Shown piece by piece: positions 35,326-43,875 of a stretch of DNA of 51,323 nucleotides. Each line of letters starts with the position of its first letter. Positions within the stretch are counted from its first letter, which is position 1. The position numbers and the translations under genes are program-made. The stretch is from Nitrospirota bacterium (GTDB taxonomy: Bacteria > Nitrospirota > Nitrospiria > 2-01-FULL-66-17), in the NCBI GenBank assembly GCA_040757335.1, contig JBFLXB010000027.1, positions 1-51,323 on the forward strand, given 5' to 3'. The notes under the pieces were generated by a model, which had not been told where the DNA came from, did no database searches, and saw nothing but the letters and a program-made list of their open reading frames with translations.

Positions 35326-35805
35326 ATGTTCGATGTCCGAACCGTCCTGGTCCCGGTTGATTTCAGCTCCTGTTCGCTCGCCGCGCTCCAACACGCGGTC
35401 TCGCTGGCTGCGCCCAGACGGGGCACCGTCCACCTCCTCCACGTCGTGGACCCGATCGCCAGCGGCCTGGGCGACGGGGCGGCCGTGGGAACCGGGGTGT
35501 TGGCGCAATTTCAGGAGCGCCTGAATCGTTTGACGACGTCGGTCCGCGCGCGTGGCGTCAAGACCGAAGTGCACGTCGCGGTGGGATCGGTCGAAGACGA
35601 GGTCCTCGGCATGGTGGACCGCTCCGGCGCGGACCTCATCGTGATGGGCACACACGGCCGGTCCGGCTGGGGCCACGTGCTGCTAGGGGGAACGACCGAG
35701 CGGGTGGTGCGCCGCGCGCCGTGCCCGGTGCTCACCGTCAAGGAGCGGCGCTCGGAACACCGGTTGGACGAAGCGACCGCCGGCTTGGAGCACGCGACCA
35801 CGTGA
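35326..35805 (+). CDS. Universal stress protein, UspA family
   Basis: 159 residues, single Usp domain. Begins with the strand VLVPVDFSSCS; the ATP-binding motif G-x2-G-x9-G-(S/T) is seen as GTHGRSGWGHVLLGGTT (near 108-124), followed by RRAPCPVLTVK. ATP-binding Usp proteins support survival in starvation and oxidative stress. Preceded by GGAAAGGAG at the right distance. Stands alone between a tRNA-linked region and the S1/P1 nuclease gene. Confidence 0.92.
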   Translation: MFDVRTVLVPVDFSSCSLAALQHAVSLAAPRRGTVHLLHVVDPIASGLGDGAAVGTGVLAQFQERLNRLTTSVRARGVKTEVHVAVGSVEDEVLGMVDRSGADLIVMGTHGRSGWGHVLLGGTTERVVRRAPCPVLTVKERRSEHRLDEATAGLEHATT

Positions 35806-35877
35806 CGAGTGGGCTGCGGCCTGAGTGAAAGGCCCCACCGTCCGCTCAGTCACCGTGAAGATTTCCCGTTCGTTTTC

Positions 35878-36777
35878 ATGAGCCGCCGGCTCACCCGCCC
35901 CAGTCTGCCATACCCTCATCCATCGGTTGTCCGTCCCGCACTCGCGCGTGTTGCGTCGCCCCGGTTCGTCCTCCAGGCAGCGCTCGCCACCGCGGTCACC
36001 CTGTTCGGTGCGCAGCCGATCTTTGCGTGGGGCGACAAGGGCCACCGCGTGGTGGCGATCGTCGCGGAGGGGCGGCTGGACCCCGCGACGCACGAGGCGG
36101 TTCGGTCCCTCATCGGACCGTCTACGCTGCGCGATGTCGCCACGTGGGCGGATGACATCCGCCGTGACCGCCCGGAGACGGCTCCGTGGCACTACGTGGA
36201 CATTCCGCTCGATCGCGCCGACTATGACCCTGCCCGCGATTGTGCCCATCCCCGGAACGGCGACTGCATCGTCGGCGCGCTGGAGCGCTTCCAGCGCGTG
36301 CTGGCGGACGCTCGACGGGCTCGCGCCGAGCGGGCCGAGGCGCTTCGGTTCGTCGCGCATTTTGTCGCAGATCTGCATCAGCCGCTGCACTGCGCGGATA
36401 ACCGAGACCGCGGAGGAAACGATGTGGAGGTGGTGTTCTTCGGCGAGGTCCTGAATCCATTTTCCGGGAAACCCTGGAACCTGCACGCGGTGTGGGACGC
36501 GGGACTGATCGAGCGACGGGGGCTGAGCGTGTCGGACTATGCGCGGCGGCTGACGGGCCGGATCGGTCGCGACGTGGAGTCCGAGCTCGAGCGCGGCACC
36601 GTCGTGGACTGGGTGGCGGAGTCGCATCGCGCGGCGGTGGAGACGAGTTATCGTCTCCCGCCTGACCGCGCGCTCGGTGACGAGTACGCCGCCCAAGCGC
36701 TTCCGGTGGTGGACGACATGCTGGCCAAGGCCGGGATCCGGCTCGCCAAGATCTTAAACGACGCGCTGGACCACTGA
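35878..36777 (+). CDS. Secreted S1/P1-type nuclease
   Basis: 299 residues from ATG 35878. A signal sequence ends near 'QPIFA', so the mature protein begins with Trp-Gly, the trinuclear-zinc arrangement of the S1/P1 family in which the N-terminal Trp binds zinc. Other expected ligands are visible: GHR near the mature start, WADDIR, 'APWHYVDIP', HFVADLHQPLHC and GGNDV, and NLHAVWD. Degrades single-stranded DNA/RNA outside the cytoplasm, perhaps for phosphate recovery. The long basic n-region (~30 residues) is unusual; an upstream in-frame start (35809) adds no better signal. Family members in bacteria are less common than in fungi and plants. Confidence 0.87.
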   Translation: MSRRLTRPSLPYPHPSVVRPALARVASPRFVLQAALATAVTLFGAQPIFAWGDKGHRVVAIVAEGRLDPATHEAVRSLIGPSTLRDVATWADDIRRDRPETAPWHYVDIPLDRADYDPARDCAHPRNGDCIVGALERFQRVLADARRARAERAEALRFVAHFVADLHQPLHCADNRDRGGNDVEVVFFGEVLNPFSGKPWNLHAVWDAGLIERRGLSVSDYARRLTGRIGRDVESELERGTVVDWVAESHRAAVETSYRLPPDRALGDEYAAQALPVVDDMLAKAGIRLAKILNDALDH

Positions 36778-36842
36778 CCGCTGTTGACCGCGGGGCATGT
36801 CTCGTCGCCCTGGGCCCGATCCAGGGTAGTATCAATCGGGTC

Positions 36843-36871
36843 TTGACTGGAGAACATCTGTTCACTATAGT
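36843..36871 (+). promoter_or_regulatory. lexA promoter with LexA operator, leaderless
   Basis: TTGACT (36843-36848), 17-bp spacer, TATAGT (36866-36871). The palindrome GAACATCTGTTC (36852-36863) fills the spacer and fits the GAAC-N4-GTTC SOS box used by many non-proteobacterial LexA proteins. The lexA GTG starts 6 bp after the -10 box, so the mRNA should be leaderless. Confidence 0.85.
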
Positions 36872-36877
36872 AGCGCT

Positions 36878-37510
36878 GTGGAACGCGCGACCCGGATCCC
36901 CCTCACTAGACGGCAGGAAGCCATCCTGCGGTTTATCCAAGAGCATATCCACGCCCAGCAAGTGCCGCCCACGGTGAGGGAGATCGGGGCGCGATTTGAG
37001 ATCGGACCGGCCGGGGTGTTCGGGCACCTCAAGGCCCTCGAACGCAAAGGACAGATTCGTCGAGCGGATCGCGGGTCGCGGGCGATCGAGGTCGTGTCAG
37101 GCGGTGGGCGGAGCGCGGGGGAGAGCCGGGACGGCGTGTCCGTGCCGGTGGTGGGGCGCGTGGCGGCGGGACAGCCGATCCTGGCCGAGGAGCGGATCGA
37201 GGATCATCTGTGGGTGGATGGACGCCTGGCCGGCGGCGCGGAGCTCTTTGCCCTTCGCGTCAGCGGGCAGAGCATGATCGGCGCCGGCATCCTGGATGGA
37301 GATTACGTGATTGCGCGCCAGCAGCAAGTGGCGGACGACGGCGATATCGTGGTCGCCTTGATCGGCGACGAAGCCACGGTGAAACGGTTGCGACGCCGGA
37401 AAGGTGGATGGCGATTGGATCCTGAGAATCCGGACTTCGAGCCCATTACCGTGACGGCTCCGACGATGATTCAGGGGAAAGTGGTCGCGGTGTACCGGCG
37501 CTTGGACTAG
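36878..37510 (+). CDS. lexA: SOS repressor LexA
   Basis: 210 residues. Winged-helix DNA-binding domain 1-70, starting with the typical LTRRQEAILRFI (9-20). Self-cleavage would occur between Ala97 and Gly98 (VAAGQP); catalytic dyad Ser132 (SGQSM) and Lys169 (ATVKR). RecA-ssDNA triggers cleavage. An SOS box in its own promoter indicates autoregulation. imuA follows after 15 bp, so the repressor and the mutasome are in one SOS-induced operon. Confidence 0.97.
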   Translation: MERATRIPLTRRQEAILRFIQEHIHAQQVPPTVREIGARFEIGPAGVFGHLKALERKGQIRRADRGSRAIEVVSGGGRSAGESRDGVSVPVVGRVAAGQPILAEERIEDHLWVDGRLAGGAELFALRVSGQSMIGAGILDGDYVIARQQQVADDGDIVVALIGDEATVKRLRRRKGGWRLDPENPDFEPITVTAPTMIQGKVVAVYRRLD

Positions 37511-37525
37511 CGTGGTTGCACGGTC

Positions 37526-38215
37526 ATGGCGTCCCTCTCCATTCGTGCTGAACTCGAATCATTGTTGCGCGCGGAGGGCTTTGCCCAGGCGCTGCCGCCG
37601 CGGACCATCCTGGAATCTCCGGCCACCGAACGGCTGTCGTTCGGGATGTCGAGGGTGGATGACCGATTGGGCGGCGGAATTCCGGTGGGGGCTCTGACCG
37701 AAGTGACGGGCGCGCCGTCGTCGGGCCGGACCAGCGTGGTCGCGGCGCTCTTGGCGCAGGTGACGAACCGCCATGCCACCGCGGCGTATATCGATGCGGT
37801 GGACGCGTTCGACCCTTGGTCCGCGGCACGAAGAGGCGTCGAGCTGTCGCGCCTGCTGTGGGTGCGATGTCGCGGTCGCATCGACATCGCGTTCAAAGCC
37901 GCGGACGCGGCGGTTCGTGGAGGCGGGGCGCGCGTCGTGGTGCTCGATCTTGCGGGGGCGTCGGGTTCTCGGCTGTGGCGCATACCCGCCGCGGCCTATA
38001 TTCGTCTGCGGCGCGCGGTCGAGCACACGCCTGCCGCCCTGCTCGTGTTGGCCGATCACCCGCTCGCCGGAACCTCGGCGAGCGCCACTCTCCGCCTCTC
38101 TCGCGCGGCGGCGGTCTGGTCCGGACGCCACCCGACGTGTCGGGTGTTGCGCGATCTTCGATCTGCGCCTCCCGTGGTGGCTGGACGAAACGCGGCGTCG
38201 CGACGCGCGGGATGA
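37526..38215 (+). CDS. imuA: ImuA, RecA-like mutasome protein
   Basis: 229 residues. RecA-fold protein that works with ImuB and DnaE2 in damage-induced mutagenesis. 'LSFGMSRVDDRLGGGIPVGALTEV' (read as FGMSRVDDRLGGGIP then GALTEV) is the family's RecA-like start. The nucleotide loop reads GAPSSGRTS (62-70): the Walker A Lys is replaced by Arg, so ATP hydrolysis is doubtful. Located between lexA and imuB in the canonical cassette. Confidence 0.88.
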   Translation: MASLSIRAELESLLRAEGFAQALPPRTILESPATERLSFGMSRVDDRLGGGIPVGALTEVTGAPSSGRTSVVAALLAQVTNRHATAAYIDAVDAFDPWSAARRGVELSRLLWVRCRGRIDIAFKAADAAVRGGGARVVVLDLAGASGSRLWRIPAAAYIRLRRAVEHTPAALLVLADHPLAGTSASATLRLSRAAAVWSGRHPTCRVLRDLRSAPPVVAGRNAASRRAG

Positions 38216-38227
38216 CGGGATTACGCC

Positions 38228-39706
38228 ATGCCCCATCGCTATGCCTGCCTCGTGGTGCCGGCGTTTCCCGTTGCCGCGATTCGTCGCACCCGTCCTGATC
38301 TTCGTCACCGTTCGGTCGCGGTTGTTGCCGGCCGCGCGCCCGCGCTGACCGTGGTTGACGCGGACGCGTCGACTCGGCGAGCCGGGGTCGTGCCCGCAAT
38401 GCCGGCCGCGGAGGCCCAGGCGCGGGTGCCAGGACTCACGGTTGTACCGCGAAGCCCCGCGTGTGAAGCCTCGGCGCAGGCGGCCCTCCTCGACGTGGCG
38501 TTGGGCGTCTCGCCGCGGGTGGAACACGTCGGCGCCGGCATCGTGTGTCTCGATCTGGAGGGGCTCTCCAGGCTGCATCCGGACGAGCGCCGCGTGGCCG
38601 AGGATCTCGCGGCCCGCGCCGAGGAGGCGGGGCTCGAGGCGTCGGCGGCGATTGCCTCCACGCGGACCGCCGCTCGACTGGCAACGGCCGTGAACTCCCT
38701 GATCGTGATTCCGCCCGGTCGCGAGGCGGACGTCTTGTCCGGTCTCCCGCTCGCTCTCCTCCCCGCATCGGATGACCTCATTTCGGTGCTGACCCGGTGG
38801 GGCATCCGCACGTTGGGTGAATTGGCGGCGCTTCCCAACGCCGCGTTGACCGAGCGGTTGGGCGTGGAGGGGCGGCGCCTGCAGCGACGCGCTCGGGGCG
38901 AAGACCTCGACCCGTTGGTCCCGTATCAGCCTCCTGCGGTCGTGGAAGAAACCATGGACCTCGAATGGCCGATCGACAACCTGGAAGCGCTCGGGTTCGT
39001 GTTGAGCGGGATGCTTGATCGGCTGGTCGCGCGGCTCACGGTCCGCGGCTGGTTGCTCGGCGCGGTCCATCTCAGATTGGGGTCGACCGATCGATCGTGT
39101 CGGGACATCCCCTTGTCGTTGGCCGCGCCCCTTGCGGACAGCCGGGCCGTGCTCCCGCTGCTGGTGCAGGCCGTGCGCTCCGCTCCCGTATCCGCAGCGA
39201 TCGAGCGGGTGGTGATCCAGGCCGAGCCGGCGGCCCCGCGCCTGGCGCAGGCCGCCTTGTTTTCGGCCTCGTTGGTCAGCCCCGATCAATTGGCCGCCAC
39301 GCTGGCGCGCTTGGAGGCGCTGGTCGGGCGCGAACACGTGGGAAGCCCCGTGCTGGTGGACAGTCACCGACCGGACGCATTCGTGATGAAGCCCTTTGAA
39401 GGAGTGCAGCCTCATGTTGCGATGTCTCCCTCCCCCCTTGCGACGCCTGCGCTCCGCCGAATCCGGCCGCCCATTGATATCGACGTCGAGACGGCCACGG
39501 ACGGCTCGCCGCGTGAAATCCTCGGCGGGCCGTGGAAGAGCGTGGTCCGCGTGGCCTCCGGGCCCTGGCGCACCTGCGGCGAGTGGTGGGGCGAAACGTC
39601 GTGGCGACGCGAGGAGTGGGACGCGGAGTTGACCAGCGGGCCGGTGATCCGACTGGTGTGGGATCTCGCGCACCGAACATGGTGTGTCGAGGGGATCTAC
39701 GACTAG
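38228..39706 (+). CDS. imuB: ImuB, inactive Y-family polymerase homologue
   Basis: 492 residues. Y-family polymerase fold with palm/fingers to about 240 and a little-finger domain to about 350, plus a C-terminal extension ending near a Trp-rich 'GEWWGETSW' segment. The catalytic acids are absent: the first motif is CLVVPAFPVA instead of the DxD-type D-M-D-x-F-F, and the second lacks DE (CLDLEGLS). ImuB is thought to be a platform that links DnaE2 to the sliding clamp; the clamp motif was not identified with certainty. 12 bp after imuA, 6 bp before dnaE2. Confidence 0.9.
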   Translation: MPHRYACLVVPAFPVAAIRRTRPDLRHRSVAVVAGRAPALTVVDADASTRRAGVVPAMPAAEAQARVPGLTVVPRSPACEASAQAALLDVALGVSPRVEHVGAGIVCLDLEGLSRLHPDERRVAEDLAARAEEAGLEASAAIASTRTAARLATAVNSLIVIPPGREADVLSGLPLALLPASDDLISVLTRWGIRTLGELAALPNAALTERLGVEGRRLQRRARGEDLDPLVPYQPPAVVEETMDLEWPIDNLEALGFVLSGMLDRLVARLTVRGWLLGAVHLRLGSTDRSCRDIPLSLAAPLADSRAVLPLLVQAVRSAPVSAAIERVVIQAEPAAPRLAQAALFSASLVSPDQLAATLARLEALVGREHVGSPVLVDSHRPDAFVMKPFEGVQPHVAMSPSPLATPALRRIRPPIDIDVETATDGSPREILGGPWKSVVRVASGPWRTCGEWWGETSWRREEWDAELTSGPVIRLVWDLAHRTWCVEGIYD

Positions 39707-39712
39707 GTCGAT

Positions 39713-42700
39713 ATGATGTATGTGGAGCTGCACGCCAAGAGCACGTTCAGTTTTTTAGAAAGCAGCGCGCTGCCCGAGACCCTCGCGGACCGCGCCTCCC
39801 AATTGGAGTATCCGGCGTTGGCCGTGGTGGATCGGGACGGCGTGTACGGGGCGCCCAGGTTCTACCGGGCGGCCAAGGCCCGCGGGCTCCGTGCGATCGT
39901 GGGCGCCGAGGTGGCGCTGGAAGGCGGGGGTCGTCTGCCGCTCTTGGTGGAGAGTCGAGCCGGTTATCAAAACCTCTGCCGCATGATCACGGCTGCGAAG
40001 CTTCGCGCGCCCAAGGGCCGGGCCGCGGTCACGCCGGCTGACCTGGAAGCGCACGCCGCCGGGTTGGTGTGCCTGACCGGCGGGGATGAGGGCGCGTTGG
40101 CGCAGCGGCATCCCGAGACCTGGCCCAGGCTGCTCGATCAGCTGGTCGGGGTGTTCGGCCGCGGCAATGTGTACGTCGAACTGCAACGCCATCACGATCG
40201 AGAGCAGGAAGCCCGCAATCTCGCGCTGGTCGACTTGGCCGCGACCGCGGGGTTGCCGCTCCTGGCGACCAACGGCGTGACGCACGAGGACGCGGAGAGC
40301 AAGCCGCTGCTGGACGTGCTCACCGCTATCCGCTACGGCGTCCCGCTCGATTGCGCGGGGCGCTTGCTGGCGGCCAATGACGAGCGAAGGCTGAAATCCC
40401 CCCTCGAGATGGCTCGGCTGTTCGCCGATCATCCCGAGGCCGTGGCCAATACCGTGGCGCTGGCTGACCGCCTGCGCTTCACGTTGGAGGACCTGGGGTA
40501 TCGCTTTCCCGACTATCCGGTTCCGCCCGGCGAAACCATGGATTCGCACCTGCATCAGCTCGCGTGGGCGGGAGCAAAGGACCGCTATCGTCCTCTGCAC
40601 GAAAAGGCCCGTCGCCAGATCGAGCGCGAGTTGGCCTTGATCACCAAGCTGGAACTGGCCGGGTACTTCTTGATCGTCTGGGACGTGGTGGACTTTTGCC
40701 GGAAAGAGAACATTCTGGTCCAGGGCCGCGGGTCGGCCGCCAATAGCGCGGTCTGTTACAGCCTCGGCATCACCGCGGTGGATCCGGTGGGGATGGAGCT
40801 GCTGTTCGAACGGTTCTTGTCCGAGGAGCGGGGCGAGTGGCCGGATATCGACTTGGATCTGCCCAGCGGGGAGCAGCGCGAGCGTGTGATCCAGTACCTG
40901 TATCGCCGCTACGGCGAGCGCGGCGCAGCCATGACCGCGAACGTCATTACCTACCGCGGCCGCAGTGCGGCGCGTGAAGTGGGCAAGGCGCTCGGGTTTC
41001 CACCGGATGCGCTGGACCGGCTTTCCAAGCTGGTGAGCCAATGGGGAGATTTTGAAGCGCCGGTCGAGATGACGCGCCGGTTGTCGCAGGCCGGCGTGGA
41101 CCCCGCGCATCCCAGGGTCCGACACTTCGTGGCATTGTGGCGCAAGATCCAGGACCTGCCGCGCCACATCGGCCAGCACTCGGGCGGGATGGTGCTCTGC
41201 CAGGGCCGGCTGGACGCGGTCGTGCCCTTGGAGCCTGCCACCATGCCCGGCCGGGTCGTCATCCAATGGGACAAGGAAGATTGTGCGGACCTCGGCATCC
41301 TGAAAGTCGATTTGTTGGGGTTGGGCATGATGGCCGTGCTGGAAGAAAGCCTCGGATTGATCCGGCGACAAGGCGGCGACGTGGACCTGGCGCACCTGCC
41401 GCCGGACGATCCCACGGTCTATGCCGCGCTCCAGAAGGCCGACACGATCGGACTGTTTCAAGTCGAAAGCCGGGCGCAGATGGCGTCGCTGCCGCGGATG
41501 AAACCCGAGCGCTTCTACGACCTGGTGGTGCAGGTGGCCATCATCCGGCCCGGGCCGATCGTGGGGCAGATGGCACATCCGTATTTCAATCGCCGCGCCG
41601 GACGCGAGCCGGTGACCTATGCCCACCCGTCGTTGGAGCCGATTCTTAAACGCACGTTGGGCGTGCCGCTGTTTCAGGAACAACTGTTGCGGATCGCCAT
41701 GGTGGCGGCGGGCTTCACCGGCGGGCAGGCCGAAGAACTGCGCCGGGCCATGGGATTCAAACGCTCCGAGATCCGGATGCGGGAACTCGAAACCGCCCTG
41801 CGCAGCGGAATGAGCCGCAATGGGATCACCGGGAAGGCGCAGGACGAGATCGTGCGCGCGATCACCGCGTTCGCATTGTATGGATTTCCTGAATCCCACG
41901 CCGCGAGCTTTGCCTTGTTGGCTTATGCGAGCGCGTACCTCCGAACGCATCACGCCCCGGCGTTCTACGCCGCGCTGATCAACAACCAGCCCCTGGGGTT
42001 CTACCACGTGTCCACGGTGGTCAAAGACGCGCAGCGTCGCGGCGTGCGCATGCTGCCGGTGAACGTCCGATGCTCGGCCTGGCGCTGCACCGTGGAGCAT
42101 GGCGGGGTGCGGCTCGGGCTCTTGTGCGTCAAAGGCCTGCGGGCGGAGGTCGGTGCTAGGATCGAGACGGAGCGTCAGCGCCGGCCGTTCGCTTCGATCG
42201 AGGATTTCGCGCGTCGGACCGGCGCGAGCCCCCCGGAGCTCCGGGTGCTGGCGGAGATCGGCGCGCTCAACGGCCTGGCCCCCGAGCGCCGCGCTGCCTT
42301 GTGGGAGGCCGAGCGCGCGGCGCGGTCCACGGGGCCGCTGTTGGAGGGGATCGAGCCCACTGCCGATCCGTCACCGCTGGCTCCCATGACGACCGCCGAA
42401 CGATTGAGCGCTGATTATGGCGGCACCGGTCTCACGATCGGCCCGCATCCCATGCGTCTCTGCCGGAGGGAACTTGCGACTGATGGCGTCGTGGCGGCCA
42501 AGAACCTGGCCGCGATCCCGGACGGCCGCTGGGTCCGGACCGCGGGCATGGTGATCGCTCGCCAACGGCCGGGCACGGCCAAGGGGTTTTTCTTCGTGAG
42601 CCTGGAGGACGAGACAGGCATCGCCAATCTCATTTTTACGCCGCGCCTGTTCGAGCGCGACCGCGTGGTGCTGGTCACCGAACCGTTCCTTTGGGTCGAG

Positions 42701-42802
42701 GGCGTGTTGCAGAACCAGGACGGCGTGGTGGCCATCAAGGCGCGCCGGGTCAAACCGCTGGCAGTGGGCCACGAGGTAGTCCCCTCTCATGACTTTCACT
42801 AG
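39713..42802 (+). CDS. dnaE2: Error-prone DNA polymerase DnaE2 (ImuC)
   Basis: 1029 residues, C-family translesion polymerase. PHP domain at 1-200 beginning YVELHAKSTFSFL, in which the metal-binding His residues of DnaE1 are partly replaced. Polymerase core with GRGSAANS (near 341) and catalytic PDIDLDLP (near 377). An HhH region is followed by an OB-fold near 940-985 ('GMVIARQRPGTAKGFFF' read as GMVIARQRPG and KGFFFVSLEDE). It is shorter at the C-terminus than replicative DnaE, as expected for DnaE2. Final gene of lexA-imuA-imuB-dnaE2. ATG ATG at the start leaves a one-codon ambiguity. Confidence 0.96.
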   Translation: MMYVELHAKSTFSFLESSALPETLADRASQLEYPALAVVDRDGVYGAPRFYRAAKARGLRAIVGAEVALEGGGRLPLLVESRAGYQNLCRMITAAKLRAPKGRAAVTPADLEAHAAGLVCLTGGDEGALAQRHPETWPRLLDQLVGVFGRGNVYVELQRHHDREQEARNLALVDLAATAGLPLLATNGVTHEDAESKPLLDVLTAIRYGVPLDCAGRLLAANDERRLKSPLEMARLFADHPEAVANTVALADRLRFTLEDLGYRFPDYPVPPGETMDSHLHQLAWAGAKDRYRPLHEKARRQIERELALITKLELAGYFLIVWDVVDFCRKENILVQGRGSAANSAVCYSLGITAVDPVGMELLFERFLSEERGEWPDIDLDLPSGEQRERVIQYLYRRYGERGAAMTANVITYRGRSAAREVGKALGFPPDALDRLSKLVSQWGDFEAPVEMTRRLSQAGVDPAHPRVRHFVALWRKIQDLPRHIGQHSGGMVLCQGRLDAVVPLEPATMPGRVVIQWDKEDCADLGILKVDLLGLGMMAVLEESLGLIRRQGGDVDLAHLPPDDPTVYAALQKADTIGLFQVESRAQMASLPRMKPERFYDLVVQVAIIRPGPIVGQMAHPYFNRRAGREPVTYAHPSLEPILKRTLGVPLFQEQLLRIAMVAAGFTGGQAEELRRAMGFKRSEIRMRELETALRSGMSRNGITGKAQDEIVRAITAFALYGFPESHAASFALLAYASAYLRTHHAPAFYAALINNQPLGFYHVSTVVKDAQRRGVRMLPVNVRCSAWRCTVEHGGVRLGLLCVKGLRAEVGARIETERQRRPFASIEDFARRTGASPPELRVLAEIGALNGLAPERRAALWEAERAARSTGPLLEGIEPTADPSPLAPMTTAERLSADYGGTGLTIGPHPMRLCRRELATDGVVAAKNLAAIPDGRWVRTAGMVIARQRPGTAKGFFFVSLEDETGIANLIFTPRLFERDRVVLVTEPFLWVEGVLQNQDGVVAIKARRVKPLAVGHEVVPSHDFH

Positions 42803-42817
42803 CAGGGCTTGTCAGAA

Positions 42818-42847
42818 TTGAAGTCGTCAGATCTGTTCGAGTATGCT
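42818..42847 (+). promoter_or_regulatory. Candidate promoter of the NAD-dependent epimerase gene
   Basis: TTGAAG (42818-42823), 18-bp spacer, TATGCT (42842-42847). About 22 bases of leader with a GAGGAG ribosome site before ATG 42877. Confidence 0.4.
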
Positions 42848-42876
42848 GCGCGTACCTTCCCACGAGGAGACTGTCC

Positions 42877-43785
42877 ATGAAGATCTTCGTCACCGGGGGC
42901 ACCGGGTACGTGGGCAATGCCGTGGTCGCGGCGTTGTGCCGGGCCGGACACGACGTGAGTGCGCTCACGCGCAGTCCGGATAAGACCAAGCTGGTGGAGC
43001 GATTCGGGGCCAAGGCGGTCCAGGGCGACATCGCGCACCCGGAGACGCTCGCTGTCGTTATCAAACACACCGACGCGGTCATCCACACTGCGGCCGAAGC
43101 CTCGGCGCACGCGGGCGTGGTGGACCGGCGACTCGTCGAGTATCTGTTGGAGGCGGTGGCCCAGTCGGACGGGCTGCGGCGGTTCGTCTACACCAGCGGC
43201 GTGTGGGTGTTGGGCGATACCGGGGGCAAGTTCGTGGACGAGTCCGGGTCCACCAAGCGCCCCGCTGAGATCGTGGGGTGGCGGCCCGCGGTGGAAGAAC
43301 TGATCGACAACGGGATGGCGCGTGGCATCACGGCGTGGACCATTCGTCCCGGCATCGTATACGGCGGCTCCGGGGGGATCACGGCCATGCTGTTCACGTC
43401 GGCTGAAAAAGAAGGCGCGGTACGCGTCGTCGGTGAGGGACGCAACCACTGGGCCATGGTGCACCGAGACGATCTGGCCGATCTCTACGTTCGGGTCGTC
43501 GAGCAGGCGCCCGCGGGCCACATCTTCAACGCCACCGACGGGTCGCGGCTCACGGTTCGATCGATCGCGGAGGTGTTGAGTCGGGCCGCCGGATGCGGCG
43601 GCAAGGTCATCGCTACGCCCCTGGCCGAGGCCCGAAAAGGCATGGGCCCGTTCGCGGACGCGCTCGCACTGGACCAGCAAGTTTCCGGGGTGCTTGCGGA
43701 GCGTTTGCTTGGCTGGGAGCCCAAACATCGTTCATTGGTGGGTGAAGCAGAAGCACTCTGGCGTTCTTATAAGGCTGGCGCATAG
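42877..43785 (+). CDS. NAD(P)-dependent epimerase/dehydratase (extended SDR)
   Basis: 302 residues. Rossmann fold with the N-terminal dinucleotide motif VTGGTGYVGNAV (5-16). The usual catalytic Tyr-x3-Lys is not obvious: the region 'PAEIVGWRPAVEELI' lacks YxxxK, having W in the Tyr position, which places it with atypical SDRs that may bind rather than convert sugars or be flavin/other reductases. A 'WTIRPGIVYG' segment typical of extended SDRs follows. No sugar-pathway genes are adjacent. Confidence 0.82.
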   Translation: MKIFVTGGTGYVGNAVVAALCRAGHDVSALTRSPDKTKLVERFGAKAVQGDIAHPETLAVVIKHTDAVIHTAAEASAHAGVVDRRLVEYLLEAVAQSDGLRRFVYTSGVWVLGDTGGKFVDESGSTKRPAEIVGWRPAVEELIDNGMARGITAWTIRPGIVYGGSGGITAMLFTSAEKEGAVRVVGEGRNHWAMVHRDDLADLYVRVVEQAPAGHIFNATDGSRLTVRSIAEVLSRAAGCGGKVIATPLAEARKGMGPFADALALDQQVSGVLAERLLGWEPKHRSLVGEAEALWRSYKAGA

Positions 43786-43810
43786 CGCCCGCAGCCTGTC
43801 CATCAACCCG

Positions 43811-43857
43811 AAATCCCCCCATCCCCCTTTTGCCAAAGGGGGGGCAAGGGGGGATTT
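43811..43857. repeat. Palindromic intergenic hairpin (REP-like)
   Basis: AAATCCCCCC (43811-43820) pairs perfectly with GGGGGGATTT (43848-43857). Inside, CCCCCTTT (43823-43830) pairs with AAAGGGGG (43835-43842) around loop TGCC. It lies between two convergent genes and may terminate both. Similar C-run/G-run palindromes occur many times in several bacterial genomes; a second one is at 29037-29091. Confidence 0.7.
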
Positions 43858-43875
43858 GCCGTTCAGAGCAGAGTC

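Noticed and set aside
42830-42840. ATCTGTTC near 42831 as a LexA half-site before the epimerase gene.
   Set aside because: It matches the right half of the lexA operator, but the left GAAC half is absent.
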